The position numbers and the translations under genes were made by a program. A stretch of 64,000 nt of DNA from CBDCWQ01 sp965223435 (lineage in GTDB: Bacteria > Myxococcota > Kuafuiibacteriia > Kuafuiibacteriales > Kuafuiibacteriaceae). Shown here in pieces: positions 9,177-18,424 of this stretch (positions are counted from its first letter, which is position 1; the number at the start of each line of letters is the position of its first letter). Location: positions 248,001-312,000 of the forward strand of contig CBDCWQ010000018.1 of assembly GCA_965223435.1 (NCBI GenBank). The letters are read 5' to 3'. Under the pieces are notes generated by a model. It was not told the origin of the DNA. It saw only the letters and a list, made by a program, of their open reading frames with translations, and searched no databases.

Positions 9177-12140
9177 ATGATTGTTGGACCGTTGTTAAGA
9201 GCAGCAGGCAAGGGCGAATCTGCCTGTCGGTGGCCCTATGGTTCTGGATCAGTGTGGCGCGTTTGGCCAATTCTGATGGTTTTCCTGAGTTGGGGGAGGA
9301 TATCCTGGTCAGCACCGGTTCCCTCGAAGGAAGAACACGAGGCGCTGCTGACACTCCGTCCCGGGTGGAATCTCGAACAGGTGCCTCACTTTGCCGAGAG
9401 ACTGTACGTGGAGCAGTTGGAGAGTCTGGGGGTGCAAGTGTGGGTGCCTCCATTTGGGCGCAGTGCTTCTGAAGCGAGCCAACGCTTTTGGGTTTCGACG
9501 AGGGTATCGGGTTCGGAAGCTTGGGTGCCCGGAACAACCTATTGGTTTTGGTCTGACCGGACCGTTCGGGTGTCTTTGAAAGGCACAGCATCAGAGGCCA
9601 GCTGGGATGGGATCGTGACTGAAGGTTCTGCCGGGGTTTTTGTTGCTCCGCCCGGGTCTGGGACAACTTGGAGTCCACAGGTGAAGGTGCTCACGTGGGA
9701 CTCCACCGAGCAGGGCTATGACACCCGATTGCCGGGTGAGCGCTTGGAACTTGGGACAACGTATTGGGTTCGGCCGTTTGAGGCTGGTTCTTCTGCACAC
9801 CAGGTTGAGCTTTACGGCCGCGAGGGCGACTTGGTTTTTGTGGCCACCAGCTCTACAGGCGAGGAACTTGTGGTTGAACGCCGGCGAGAGTCCGAGGTGG
9901 CGCTTCGTCCGATGCCTCCCGCGGGATTCTCTGCGCATCTCGACGTACACCGCAACGCCGTTCTTGAGTGGAGAGCGCCCAACGCTTTGAGCGCGGGCGC
10001 TCTGCTCCCGGAGGGTATTGCGGTGTCTTATCGGGTGTATCGCGATGATGTCCGAATTGCCGACGTGGCGGGTGAGACGGCTTATCGGGAGCCATTGCCG
10101 CCCGGGAACAAGGCCTATCGGTACTTCGTCACCGCGCTTTTGACTGGTGCCTCGGGGGAGGTTCTTGAGTCACAATCGTCTACGATCGTCGATTTGGTCA
10201 GGCCCGCGGTCAGACCTGCGCCCGGCGAGTTTGAAGCCCCACGTGCGGTCAAAGATGGTGCGTATGCTGCACGATTGCCCAAAACAAGCCTTTCTTTTAT
10301 CGATGGAAAAACCTGGGCGCATCTTGTGTACGTTGCACGAGGGCCTGGAGATACGCAAGACCAGCTCCGTTATCTCAGAAGCGCGCGCTCGGGAAAGCCG
10401 GGTTCATTTGCGGAGGCTGTTGTGGTTGCGCGTTTCTCGAAAGGACACCAAATCACAGACCTGGCTCTCTCGTCCGAGGGGGCTCGTGTCTCCGTTGCGT
10501 GGATTGAACGCTCGTCCGGGTCTTCCGCGTCAGGCTTTGCGAGCCGTGTGGTTGTCCGAGAGAGCCGAGATGCGGGTGCCCATTTTGGTGAGCTTCGGGT
10601 TGTGGACAACAAGGGGGCCTGGAAGCGCGGACTCGATGCGGCCTACGACCGCCATGGAGACCACCACCTGATTTGGGGCGAGGATAACAAGGTCTACTAT
10701 CTGAAAAACATGCGAGGAAGTCGCTCCAACGTGTTCGATCTGCTGCATCGGTCACCGGCTCCGGAGGCAAGGTATAAGGTCTACTACCCAGAAAGGAACG
10801 GAGTGTGCCCCTGTCAGGATTGCTGGTGCGAGGAGTCGTCTCTTCGGGGGACAAAGGCCAGCTCCAATCAAGGGCGTGCGGAGGGGGAAGCGAATGCGGT
10901 CGGTGAAACGGTTGTGGCAAGTCAAGCGGTGGGTGATGCGGACGAAGTGAGCGATGCGGCGTTGTCGCTTGGAGCGGACCGGTTTCGTCTTGAAGAGAAC
11001 TATGTGTACGAGCCTTCGCTTTATATTGACGATGATGCGATCACCATTATTGCACGTCAACGCCGCTCATGGGACGACCAGCCCATAAAACATGATCCGT
11101 GGTGGGTTATGGTTCAGGATCCGGTTTTTGAGAAGCCAGAACAGAGCGTCTTCAGAAACGGCCGCAGAGTACGACTCGTCGTCGGGTGGGGTTCGGTGTG
11201 GAAGCATGCCTACGAGGCCAACGACGAGGCGAAATGGGATTCGTTAGGAAACGCTTTTCAGTACCGGTACCATGGAACGTGGCACGGCGAGGACGCGATC
11301 AGAGTCGCGCAAAGGCCGCTTAAGGCGGGTGCTTGGTCTCAGGCTAACAAGGAAGTGAAGGAAGTGGGCTCGGAGCCTAGAGCGGCTGGGTGGAAAGAAG
11401 GGGACCTGAAGAAAGGCACTCTCCAGTCGTGGCGGATCTCGGTCGTTGATGACACTTTTGGGGTCGCTCTTGACGATCGACCTTCTCACCCACAAGTCCT
11501 TCGGGCGCCCGGAGGGGTGATGGTTGCGGTCTACGAAAAGGGCCCGTCGTCCGATCCCAATGTCCGTGGGCAGAATCCGATTCACGTGGCCTATTCCGAC
11601 GACGGAGGATTGACGTGGTCGCCTTCCCGCATGATTTCTACAGGCTACATGCCGAGGGTTGCGGTCACTTCGAGCGGAGAGCTTGCTGTTTTGCATTATG
11701 CCCCTTCGGACCCGGTGTCTAAAGTCCAGATTGTTCGAAGCACAGATCTACAACACTGGGGGGACCCGGGTCTGCTTAACAGAGATCCCCCATCGCGGAT
11801 TCATTTCCGAAGTCATGGTGAAGACGCGGACACTCTTTGGAACGTGCCTTCTTTGTCTGCAATGGATACGTTTTTTCTTGGTGCGTGGGTGCGGGCGTCC
11901 CGCGGCCCCACGGAGCAAGATCACATTGTTGTAACCCGTGCTTCCCGCGAAACCGAGTTCAGCCACATCGACATTCACGCGCCGAGGGTCTCTAGGCTTG
12001 GTCGCAACGTAGGCGGTTCGGTCACGGCTGAGAACCGCTTTCACATGGGACTGGAGGCCCAGCGGGTTGAAACCGGTGAAGAGGCAAGAAGCGGCCCTGA
12101 TTGGAGCGCATTGGGGGCGCAGGGGGCCGCTGCCTACTAG
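9177..12140 (+). CDS. Large secreted protein with FnIII-like and BNR (sialidase-like) repeats
   Basis: An exported protein of 987 residues. A hydrophobic stretch near residues 25-45 ending in ISWSAP looks like a signal peptide. I chose ATG 9177 because GGGGGG (9167-9172) lies 4 bases upstream; GTG 9135 is an in-frame alternative. A fibronectin-III-like region covers roughly residues 255-345 (VSYRVYRDDVRIADV). A sialidase-type six-bladed propeller is suggested by the Asp-box SDDGGLTW at Ser807 and flanking strands; no sialidase catalytic set could be confirmed, so enzymatic activity is not claimed. A Cys-rich CPCQDCWC cluster starts at Cys544. The stop is a lone TAG, and the downstream frame stays open in the same phase, so it may be the front half of one longer protein. 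Confidence 0.75.
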   Translation: MIVGPLLRAAGKGESACRWPYGSGSVWRVWPILMVFLSWGRISWSAPVPSKEEHEALLTLRPGWNLEQVPHFAERLYVEQLESLGVQVWVPPFGRSASEASQRFWVSTRVSGSEAWVPGTTYWFWSDRTVRVSLKGTASEASWDGIVTEGSAGVFVAPPGSGTTWSPQVKVLTWDSTEQGYDTRLPGERLELGTTYWVRPFEAGSSAHQVELYGREGDLVFVATSSTGEELVVERRRESEVALRPMPPAGFSAHLDVHRNAVLEWRAPNALSAGALLPEGIAVSYRVYRDDVRIADVAGETAYREPLPPGNKAYRYFVTALLTGASGEVLESQSSTIVDLVRPAVRPAPGEFEAPRAVKDGAYAARLPKTSLSFIDGKTWAHLVYVARGPGDTQDQLRYLRSARSGKPGSFAEAVVVARFSKGHQITDLALSSEGARVSVAWIERSSGSSASGFASRVVVRESRDAGAHFGELRVVDNKGAWKRGLDAAYDRHGDHHLIWGEDNKVYYLKNMRGSRSNVFDLLHRSPAPEARYKVYYPERNGVCPCQDCWCEESSLRGTKASSNQGRAEGEANAVGETVVASQAVGDADEVSDAALSLGADRFRLEENYVYEPSLYIDDDAITIIARQRRSWDDQPIKHDPWWVMVQDPVFEKPEQSVFRNGRRVRLVVGWGSVWKHAYEANDEAKWDSLGNAFQYRYHGTWHGEDAIRVAQRPLKAGAWSQANKEVKEVGSEPRAAGWKEGDLKKGTLQSWRISVVDDTFGVALDDRPSHPQVLRAPGGVMVAVYEKGPSSDPNVRGQNPIHVAYSDDGGLTWSPSRMISTGYMPRVAVTSSGELAVLHYAPSDPVSKVQIVRSTDLQHWGDPGLLNRDPPSRIHFRSHGEDADTLWNVPSLSAMDTFFLGAWVRASRGPTEQDHIVVTRASRETEFSHIDIHAPRVSRLGRNVGGSVTAENRFHMGLEAQRVETGEEARSGPDWSALGAQGAAAY

Positions 12141-12152
12141 GAAACGGCCGAG

Positions 12153-15100
12153 GTGAAACCGGTGGCCTTGGCCCGCGCGGTGGATGTGGTTCAAGAGAAT
12201 CTCGAAGGAAACTATCTGAACGCAGAGGTGACAAAAAAGCGCCTCCTTGTGTTTCCGACTTCGGAAGAAGCAGGCCCAAAATGGGCCTACCAAGTGGAAT
12301 ACGAAGCAGGCGAAGAAGATGAAAATATTTATTCGAAAGAGATGCTTGGAAATGACGCCATGTATCTGGCAGGGTTTAAGCGGGTATGGGCCTACACCCA
12401 GGGCATTGCGCTTGCGCAGTATGCCCGCAAGCCTGGTGACCACAATCTACGCGCTGCCCACGGAATCGCGCGGATGCTTTGTGGTACGCTTAGCGCGTCC
12501 CCTGGAGCCGGCGCAGCGCTCGGTTGGCCGTTCTCTTGGAATACGGTTCGCGACGATTGGCGAGACGTACGTTTTGTGACCGGGGCCAATGCGTGGGCGC
12601 TTCATGGCATCGGGAAGTTCATTACGTCGCCGGCGTTTGAGGCGCTACCGTCGGAAGACGAAAAGAACCGTGTTCGAGAATGCTATCGACATGCGCTTGA
12701 TGGGTTGAGCACCCACCGGCGTGCCCTCACTTTGGAAGATGGTCGACAGGTCGTGCTCATGACCGCCGGATGGACCGCCGCGGGCCTCAAATATGCAGAA
12801 GAGCCCTGGAGGCTCAAGACCGCTTCAGGGCGTGCGGTCAGTACGGATCCTCAAGAACGGTTTGCCTACTACAGCGTGCTGGATGCGGTGGGGTATGAGG
12901 GCTACGGTGTATCGCCGAAGATCAAGAGCTGTTACGCGCGCCCGGGCACGAACTGCTACGATCAACCCTTGGCTGGTTCGATGTGGCGGGATCGAGAAAT
13001 CAGCGAACCGGAGTGGGCTGCTCTGAGCCGACGAGTGAAGGCGGACAATGTGGTGACCGAACACAATCTTGATGTGCTCGCAGTGTTGAACCACGCTCTC
13101 GAACACGCCGATGCGCTGGGCGTTTCCGACTATCGCGACCTGCGGACCTGGCGAGACCAGCTGCGAGATGGCATTTTTTTTGGCCTGTGGGATGATCAAG
13201 GCTGGAAAACAGAATTTCGCACGGCGCTGGGCGCGATGTCGGGTCAAAACGATCGGCTTTTCGGGAGGGTGGACAAAGAATACCAGCAGGTTCGACGGCA
13301 ACGCATGAAAGACGCCCTCGCGCACGGCGATCTGGGACGCGTCGTTACGGGGGGAGAGATTCGAACCGATGGTTCTGGGACATCGATTTTCGTACGGAGC
13401 GTTCATAGCGCTATCGATAACTGCAGCTGGCTTGCCTTATCGGTCGACTACAAAGATCTGGATCTGGCGGATGCGTCGCCTTCTGCGAATGGTGTTTACC
13501 GGCGACGGTTGAGGCAGTGTTTGGAGTACACGGTGACACAGTACGTCCGCGAGCTTGGGTTTGGTGATACGCCAGCGACTACTTACCGCGGTGCCCACTA
13601 TTTTCAGAATACGTTCAAGGATCCGTACATCGCACCCAGCGCGCTCCAAGACGCATCGTATCATCTGGAGGCTACGATGGGTCTCATCATGGGCCTCAAT
13701 GCTTTTGTTCAGGCCTATCCGGAACACTTGGCTTCGGCATCTTTCCGAGACGTGTACGGCACTCTGTGGACGCAGGCACAGGCTTTTGTCAAAGACCATG
13801 GCTTCCCGTATTCGAGCCAGCGCATTCAGAATCTGTCGACGCTTTTGGTGTCGAGCACTGCGGTGATTTGGTTTATTGACGCATACGATACGCTGGAGCC
13901 TCAGAACCCTACGGGTGTGGGACCAAGGGGTGACTTCGAAGGCGTTTCGAATGACCAATCCAGTGAGAGCAGCATCGTGTTTGCTCGAACCAAAACTGCT
14001 TCCAAAGTTGCTTCCGGTGCGCTCAAACTTGTCGATGACCTTCTTCGTCTTCCCCCAGAGCTTGTGGCCGCAGCGCTGGCTGGGACTCAGGCTATGGGCT
14101 ATCTTGGGAGCTATCTCACTGAAGTCGACACCGGTCTAGAAACGATGTTTATTGGCAACGATGTGCCCTCGAGCGATCTGTGGGCTTATGAGGGCGTGAT
14201 CGAATCCGAAGCCGCCTTGGCCCCGCCTCTTGGAACCTATCTTCGCGATGAAGAAGATATTCGGAGCACAGTCCCGATCTACCCCAATTTGACCACTGCC
14301 GGCGAGGGAACGACGTCTGGCGCAACGATTTTTGATGATGCGCGCATCTATTACGTTCGGAGTGAATGGTTCGGATTGGATACGGAAATAGCCGGTCGAG
14401 TCGGCGTGTTGGCACCCACCGAAGGCCGTTTTTGGGAGGTTTATGCGCTTCAGGTCGCCAAGTCGCGGTCTGAGCTTTTGGACTCTTTTTTGAAGAATCA
14501 TGCTCTTTGGATCCAGGCTGAGGCGACAACACGTGCGCTTCCCGAAGAGTTCCGCCGGCTGTGGCTCTTTTTGGTCGAGCTTGCCATTCGCAGCGACTTT
14601 GATCGACCGGTGGCAGAGGGTTACGCCCGCTCGGTCCAAGGCAACGCGGGGGGAGGCCACAACGCGAATTCGGATGGTTTGTCGAAGGGGACCGGCGTGC
14701 CAGCTGACCGTAACCGCTCAGACGAGGCTCCTGAGGCCCACGGTGGGAGTGCTGGTGCAGTGGGGCCGCCCGATGGGTGGACGCCAGAGGAAGCCCGGGC
14801 GTGGTTGCGGTCGGTGATCAGTCAGCGGCCCAAGTTGCGCCAAGATCTGATCGCGCTGGCGAAGAAAACAGAGACGCTTCGATCGGGTCCGATTCGGATC
14901 GTGCCCTTGGATACGTATACAGACATCCTGAGGGGCATCTTGAACGCAGTGGTTCGGGTAGGGGTGTACAAGGATATCGTGATCGCGATACAGGTCGCCG
15001 ACGGTCGTTTGATGGCCTTTGAGGACAATGGGCCGGTGAAGGTACCCGATCAGGAGCAGATTGAAGCACTGAGCGTTGAAGACATGGTTCGGCAGCTTAG

Positions 15101-16598
15101 ATCCGACATCAGTCTTTTTGTCGGACACCTGGACAACATTCTCGAAGACGAAAATGCTGAGGCATCGTCTTTCGGCAAAATACCGTCATCTTTTGAGCAA
15201 CGCACTGAGTCGTTTCTTGCGTCGCTGGATGCTATTGAGCACCAAATCTCAGCGCTTCCTGGCGTTTATGACCTGGTTCCACTCGTTGACTACAGCAAAA
15301 CGCCGCAGAAACCCGCGGTGGATGTCTCAAGACAGGACCAGACTGCGGCCCCTAAGAAGCCACAGTGGGTCCTTGCAAAAGGCCATGTAGAAGATCTGTC
15401 TTCGCCCATCGATCTCGTTTTTAAGCACATTGCTGGATCGACTGGGCCGATTTCCTGGTTTCCGGGGGTCTATGTCGCGTGGGATGGAACCCAGATTGAC
15501 GAGAGCAAACTTCAGGACTCTGAATACTTGATGATTGTCGAAGAAGTGACGCCTCCGAAGGAGATCATCGCGACGGTCAGGCCCTGGCCTCCTCCCCCAC
15601 CGGGTTCGATGAGCTTGTCGGACTTCGCGGATCTAAAAATTAGAATTGTTTTGAGGTCTGTGGAGCCGAACGGTTCGACGCGTATCGAAATGTATACGCA
15701 GCCGCAAACCCCTGGGGAGCAGTCTCGCTCTCAAGAAGCGCTCGAAGACGAGTGGGACCCTTCGGCGTGGCTCAGCCTGGTTCTGTCAGAGTGGACAAGG
15801 AAACGCCAATGGCTGGTGGCCATAGCCGAGCAGTTGCGTGGTCTCGCGTTTGATGCCGATGCGAGAGCTTCCGTCGCCCAGCGGTGGGATACGGTGCGCC
15901 ACGAATATGAGGAACTGCTCGAAGCTCTCAAAGCCTTCGAGCTTCGATTGAAGCTGTTCCATGATGACCCCGAAGCGGATCCGTCGCAGCTTCTACAAAT
16001 CGAAAAAGAAGACCTCGGCTTCGCTGGAACCGTCGATGCGATTCGGATTAAGATCAACGCAGTGATTTCAGCCGTCGATGTGGCAGCTGCCTACGTTGAG
16101 GAGGACCTTGGCGCAGAAAACGTGGTTCCAGAATCGCAATCTGATCGCGCTACGGCGCTGGTCCATGCCCTGCGTGATTTGGAGCGCGCAGCGCGGACGT
16201 TTGTGCTTCCCGGCGTGTCCAAGGCGTCTGTTTCCGGCAAGCCTTTGGGGGTTGAATCCATAGAAGTTTTCCCAGATGGTATTGGCACTCATCACCTATA
16301 CCCTCATCCACCGACCGCAATTTTTGAAGCCGGATTCAAAAACGACGACGAGTTTCGGGGGTGGTTTCCGGAAACAAAATTGGTTGAAGGGGACAAAGAG
16401 TGGGCTGAGCTTACCGAACAAGATCTTCTCGGAACCGATTTCGTGATCATTGTGGATGAACGGATCCCGCATATAGAGATCCGTGGACGCTTTCGGTTCC
16501 ATCCCTTCGAGAAAAAGGATGAGCAGCGCGTCGTCATTTCATTTTTGCCCACCGGGCAGCCCCTCCAAACTCGAATCGATTTGCGTTTTTTGCCTTGA
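12153..16598 (+). CDS. Large helical hypothetical protein, in phase with the preceding gene
   Basis: A protein of 1,481 residues that I do not recognise. The first half, with motifs such as VTEHNLDVLAVLNHAL and repeated Trp/Tyr-rich helices, resembles (alpha/alpha)6-toroid proteins of the glycoside-hydrolase type; no catalytic residues are assigned. A low-complexity Gly/Asn/Asp linker occurs near residues 830-870, then helical, possibly coiled-coil, segments and a Pro-rich stretch (RPWPPPPPGS). There is no signal peptide, which is odd next to an exported protein. It begins 12 bases after the previous TAG, in the same reading phase, with only GTG candidates (12153, or 12162 with GAGGTG upstream). 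It may therefore be the back half of one roughly 2,470-residue secreted protein interrupted by an amber codon. Confidence 0.65.
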   Translation: MKPVALARAVDVVQENLEGNYLNAEVTKKRLLVFPTSEEAGPKWAYQVEYEAGEEDENIYSKEMLGNDAMYLAGFKRVWAYTQGIALAQYARKPGDHNLRAAHGIARMLCGTLSASPGAGAALGWPFSWNTVRDDWRDVRFVTGANAWALHGIGKFITSPAFEALPSEDEKNRVRECYRHALDGLSTHRRALTLEDGRQVVLMTAGWTAAGLKYAEEPWRLKTASGRAVSTDPQERFAYYSVLDAVGYEGYGVSPKIKSCYARPGTNCYDQPLAGSMWRDREISEPEWAALSRRVKADNVVTEHNLDVLAVLNHALEHADALGVSDYRDLRTWRDQLRDGIFFGLWDDQGWKTEFRTALGAMSGQNDRLFGRVDKEYQQVRRQRMKDALAHGDLGRVVTGGEIRTDGSGTSIFVRSVHSAIDNCSWLALSVDYKDLDLADASPSANGVYRRRLRQCLEYTVTQYVRELGFGDTPATTYRGAHYFQNTFKDPYIAPSALQDASYHLEATMGLIMGLNAFVQAYPEHLASASFRDVYGTLWTQAQAFVKDHGFPYSSQRIQNLSTLLVSSTAVIWFIDAYDTLEPQNPTGVGPRGDFEGVSNDQSSESSIVFARTKTASKVASGALKLVDDLLRLPPELVAAALAGTQAMGYLGSYLTEVDTGLETMFIGNDVPSSDLWAYEGVIESEAALAPPLGTYLRDEEDIRSTVPIYPNLTTAGEGTTSGATIFDDARIYYVRSEWFGLDTEIAGRVGVLAPTEGRFWEVYALQVAKSRSELLDSFLKNHALWIQAEATTRALPEEFRRLWLFLVELAIRSDFDRPVAEGYARSVQGNAGGGHNANSDGLSKGTGVPADRNRSDEAPEAHGGSAGAVGPPDGWTPEEARAWLRSVISQRPKLRQDLIALAKKTETLRSGPIRIVPLDTYTDILRGILNAVVRVGVYKDIVIAIQVADGRLMAFEDNGPVKVPDQEQIEALSVEDMVRQLRSDISLFVGHLDNILEDENAEASSFGKIPSSFEQRTESFLASLDAIEHQISALPGVYDLVPLVDYSKTPQKPAVDVSRQDQTAAPKKPQWVLAKGHVEDLSSPIDLVFKHIAGSTGPISWFPGVYVAWDGTQIDESKLQDSEYLMIVEEVTPPKEIIATVRPWPPPPPGSMSLSDFADLKIRIVLRSVEPNGSTRIEMYTQPQTPGEQSRSQEALEDEWDPSAWLSLVLSEWTRKRQWLVAIAEQLRGLAFDADARASVAQRWDTVRHEYEELLEALKAFELRLKLFHDDPEADPSQLLQIEKEDLGFAGTVDAIRIKINAVISAVDVAAAYVEEDLGAENVVPESQSDRATALVHALRDLERAARTFVLPGVSKASVSGKPLGVESIEVFPDGIGTHHLYPHPPTAIFEAGFKNDDEFRGWFPETKLVEGDKEWAELTEQDLLGTDFVIIVDERIPHIEIRGRFRFHPFEKKDEQRVVISFLPTGQPLQTRIDLRFLP

Positions 16599-16612
16599 CC
16601 TTCGCGAGCCGG

Positions 16613-18421
16613 CTAGAGCGTCAAACGGTATCCGAGGGCAGCGAGGATAAAAAGGTTTGAGGTCCTAAAATCGGTTTCTGAGATCTGGGCATAGCTCGAA
16701 GTCACTTCGAGAAACACACCCTTGTAGGATACGCCTCCAAAGAGCTCCGCGCCCGCAGAGGTGCCGCGAACGCGAGTGGCCGCTTGAAACGGCGCTTCGA
16801 GTTCGTGGGTGTAGTTGAGGAGCGTAAAACCGGCGCCGGCGTATGCGCGCCAGGACCGACCCGTGAACAGATCCATCATTGCACCGAGGGTGAGGGGCAA
16901 GAGCTGGAGCGTCGTTTTCGCGCCGGGGAGGCCTTCGAGGGCCACATCACGCGAAGTTTGCCGAAACGACGCGGATGCCAATACGTAAAAGGGGCGTCCT
17001 GCAAGATGCCATCGATAGCCAAACTCAACGCCAACGAGTGGCATCAAATGCGTTCCCTGTGCGAGACCGACGCGTGCCCCAGCGACCCATTTCGCCCTTT
17101 TTCTCTCGCGTGTGACCAGTTTGCGTGGGGGCGGTGGTTTCGGCGCCGGTGGTAGCAATTTCGACAACGGAAACTCCAGCGGTACGACGTGCTTTTCGGT
17201 CGCCTTGGTGTCGATTCCGATCTGAATGAGGCCCGAGTCGCCTTGCCGGGCTGCGCCTGAGAGCTCGAGGGTGATTTGATAGCGGCCTTGTCCGAGTTCA
17301 TCGATGCTTTTGGCTTTGGCTCTGGTGGACGTTCGCACCAAGAGTGTTTGGCCGGGGACACCTAGACCCACGTGGTCCATGACCAGTACGCGAATGGTGC
17401 TCACCATCGTTCCTTGGACATTTTCTGTTGCTTCTTCTATTTCTTGGAGTGCGATCCGTTCCGGCCTGGGGACACCCAACGACAGTCGAGTGCGGGCCCT
17501 GGAGGTCGCGTCCCTTCTTACGCGGACTTGCAGTCGTATCGAAGACTTTTTGGTACTGAGCAAAGGCACGATGCGGAAACGGTAGTGGGTGCCTTCTTGA
17601 GATAAGGCTTCAACCTTAGCCCCCCGGGCACTGAGTCTGATTTGACTGATGGGAATCGGGTCTTTCGGTGGGTCGTAATATACGTGGGCGATGGCATGGG
17701 AGACGCCGTCGTGACGAACAAGATGGGGCGTAACCGCAAGGGTTAAGCGGTTGTAAGGCGGGACGCGGACCGGGACGGTCCCGACCCACGTTCGTTTGTT
17801 GAGCGAAGACCGGACCTCGACCTCCTTGACCCCGGGAGGCACAAAAATCTGCGTTTGAGCACGGCCTCGCGCGTTTGCGGTGACCGGTCCGAAAGTCTGG
17901 TCACCCACAAACACGTTGATCTGGGCTCCCTTGCGGCTTCGTACCGGGACTTTTGTGCGTCCGCTGAGCGGAATTTTGACAAACTCGATCTTCGCGTCCG
18001 GACCCGTTTCGCGCCAGATGGCGAGGAGTGCCACCTGGGGGAAACGAGAGCGCGGCGGGCGGTAGTGGGTCTCGTACCGGCCGGGCGCGACGCGAGTGAC
18101 AGGCCCCAGACCACCCACGTTGACCGCCACACGCAGTGGGCGCTCCTTGGTGCGATCGTTTTCAGGTGCCTCGATCGAAATGTGCACCTTTTTGACTTCG
18201 CCCAAAAAAATGGGCCCCTCCGGGCTGAGTGAAAGGCGAAAGGTACTGGGCTTGGTATCGAGCGCGCGAGGTGACGGGGATTGAGATGGGTCCGGGTTTG
18301 CCAATCCTGCGGGCGCATACAAGGCCAACAAGAGGCCGCTGCTTAGCGCGACGACAACATGACCGTGCCCGAGGGGTGGTCGCCACAGCGCTAAGCCTGG
18401 GGTGTGCGTTTCACGCCTCAT
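16613..18421 (-). CDS. Exported Ig-like domain protein with C-terminal outer-membrane barrel
   Basis: 602 residues. An N-terminal signal peptide (hydrophobic VVVALSSGLLLALYAPAGLA, cleavage likely before NPDP) is followed by several beta-sandwich, Ig-like segments of about 90 residues. A Pro-rich linker (PPAPKPPPPRK, near 425-435) precedes a C-terminal region of alternating aromatic strands ending in LGYRLTL, typical of a small outer-membrane beta-barrel. It is likely a barrel-anchored protein exposing Ig-like modules to the periplasm or surface. The gene begins 3 bases after the stop of the upstream beta-helix lipoprotein gene on the same strand, so they are probably co-transcribed and translationally coupled. 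It meets the plus-strand gene ending at 16598 convergently. Confidence 0.72.
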   Translation of the reverse strand: MRRETHTPGLALWRPPLGHGHVVVALSSGLLLALYAPAGLANPDPSQSPSPRALDTKPSTFRLSLSPEGPIFLGEVKKVHISIEAPENDRTKERPLRVAVNVGGLGPVTRVAPGRYETHYRPPRSRFPQVALLAIWRETGPDAKIEFVKIPLSGRTKVPVRSRKGAQINVFVGDQTFGPVTANARGRAQTQIFVPPGVKEVEVRSSLNKRTWVGTVPVRVPPYNRLTLAVTPHLVRHDGVSHAIAHVYYDPPKDPIPISQIRLSARGAKVEALSQEGTHYRFRIVPLLSTKKSSIRLQVRVRRDATSRARTRLSLGVPRPERIALQEIEEATENVQGTMVSTIRVLVMDHVGLGVPGQTLLVRTSTRAKAKSIDELGQGRYQITLELSGAARQGDSGLIQIGIDTKATEKHVVPLEFPLSKLLPPAPKPPPPRKLVTRERKRAKWVAGARVGLAQGTHLMPLVGVEFGYRWHLAGRPFYVLASASFRQTSRDVALEGLPGAKTTLQLLPLTLGAMMDLFTGRSWRAYAGAGFTLLNYTHELEAPFQAATRVRGTSAGAELFGGVSYKGVFLEVTSSYAQISETDFRTSNLFILAALGYRLTL

Positions 18422-18424
18422 GCG

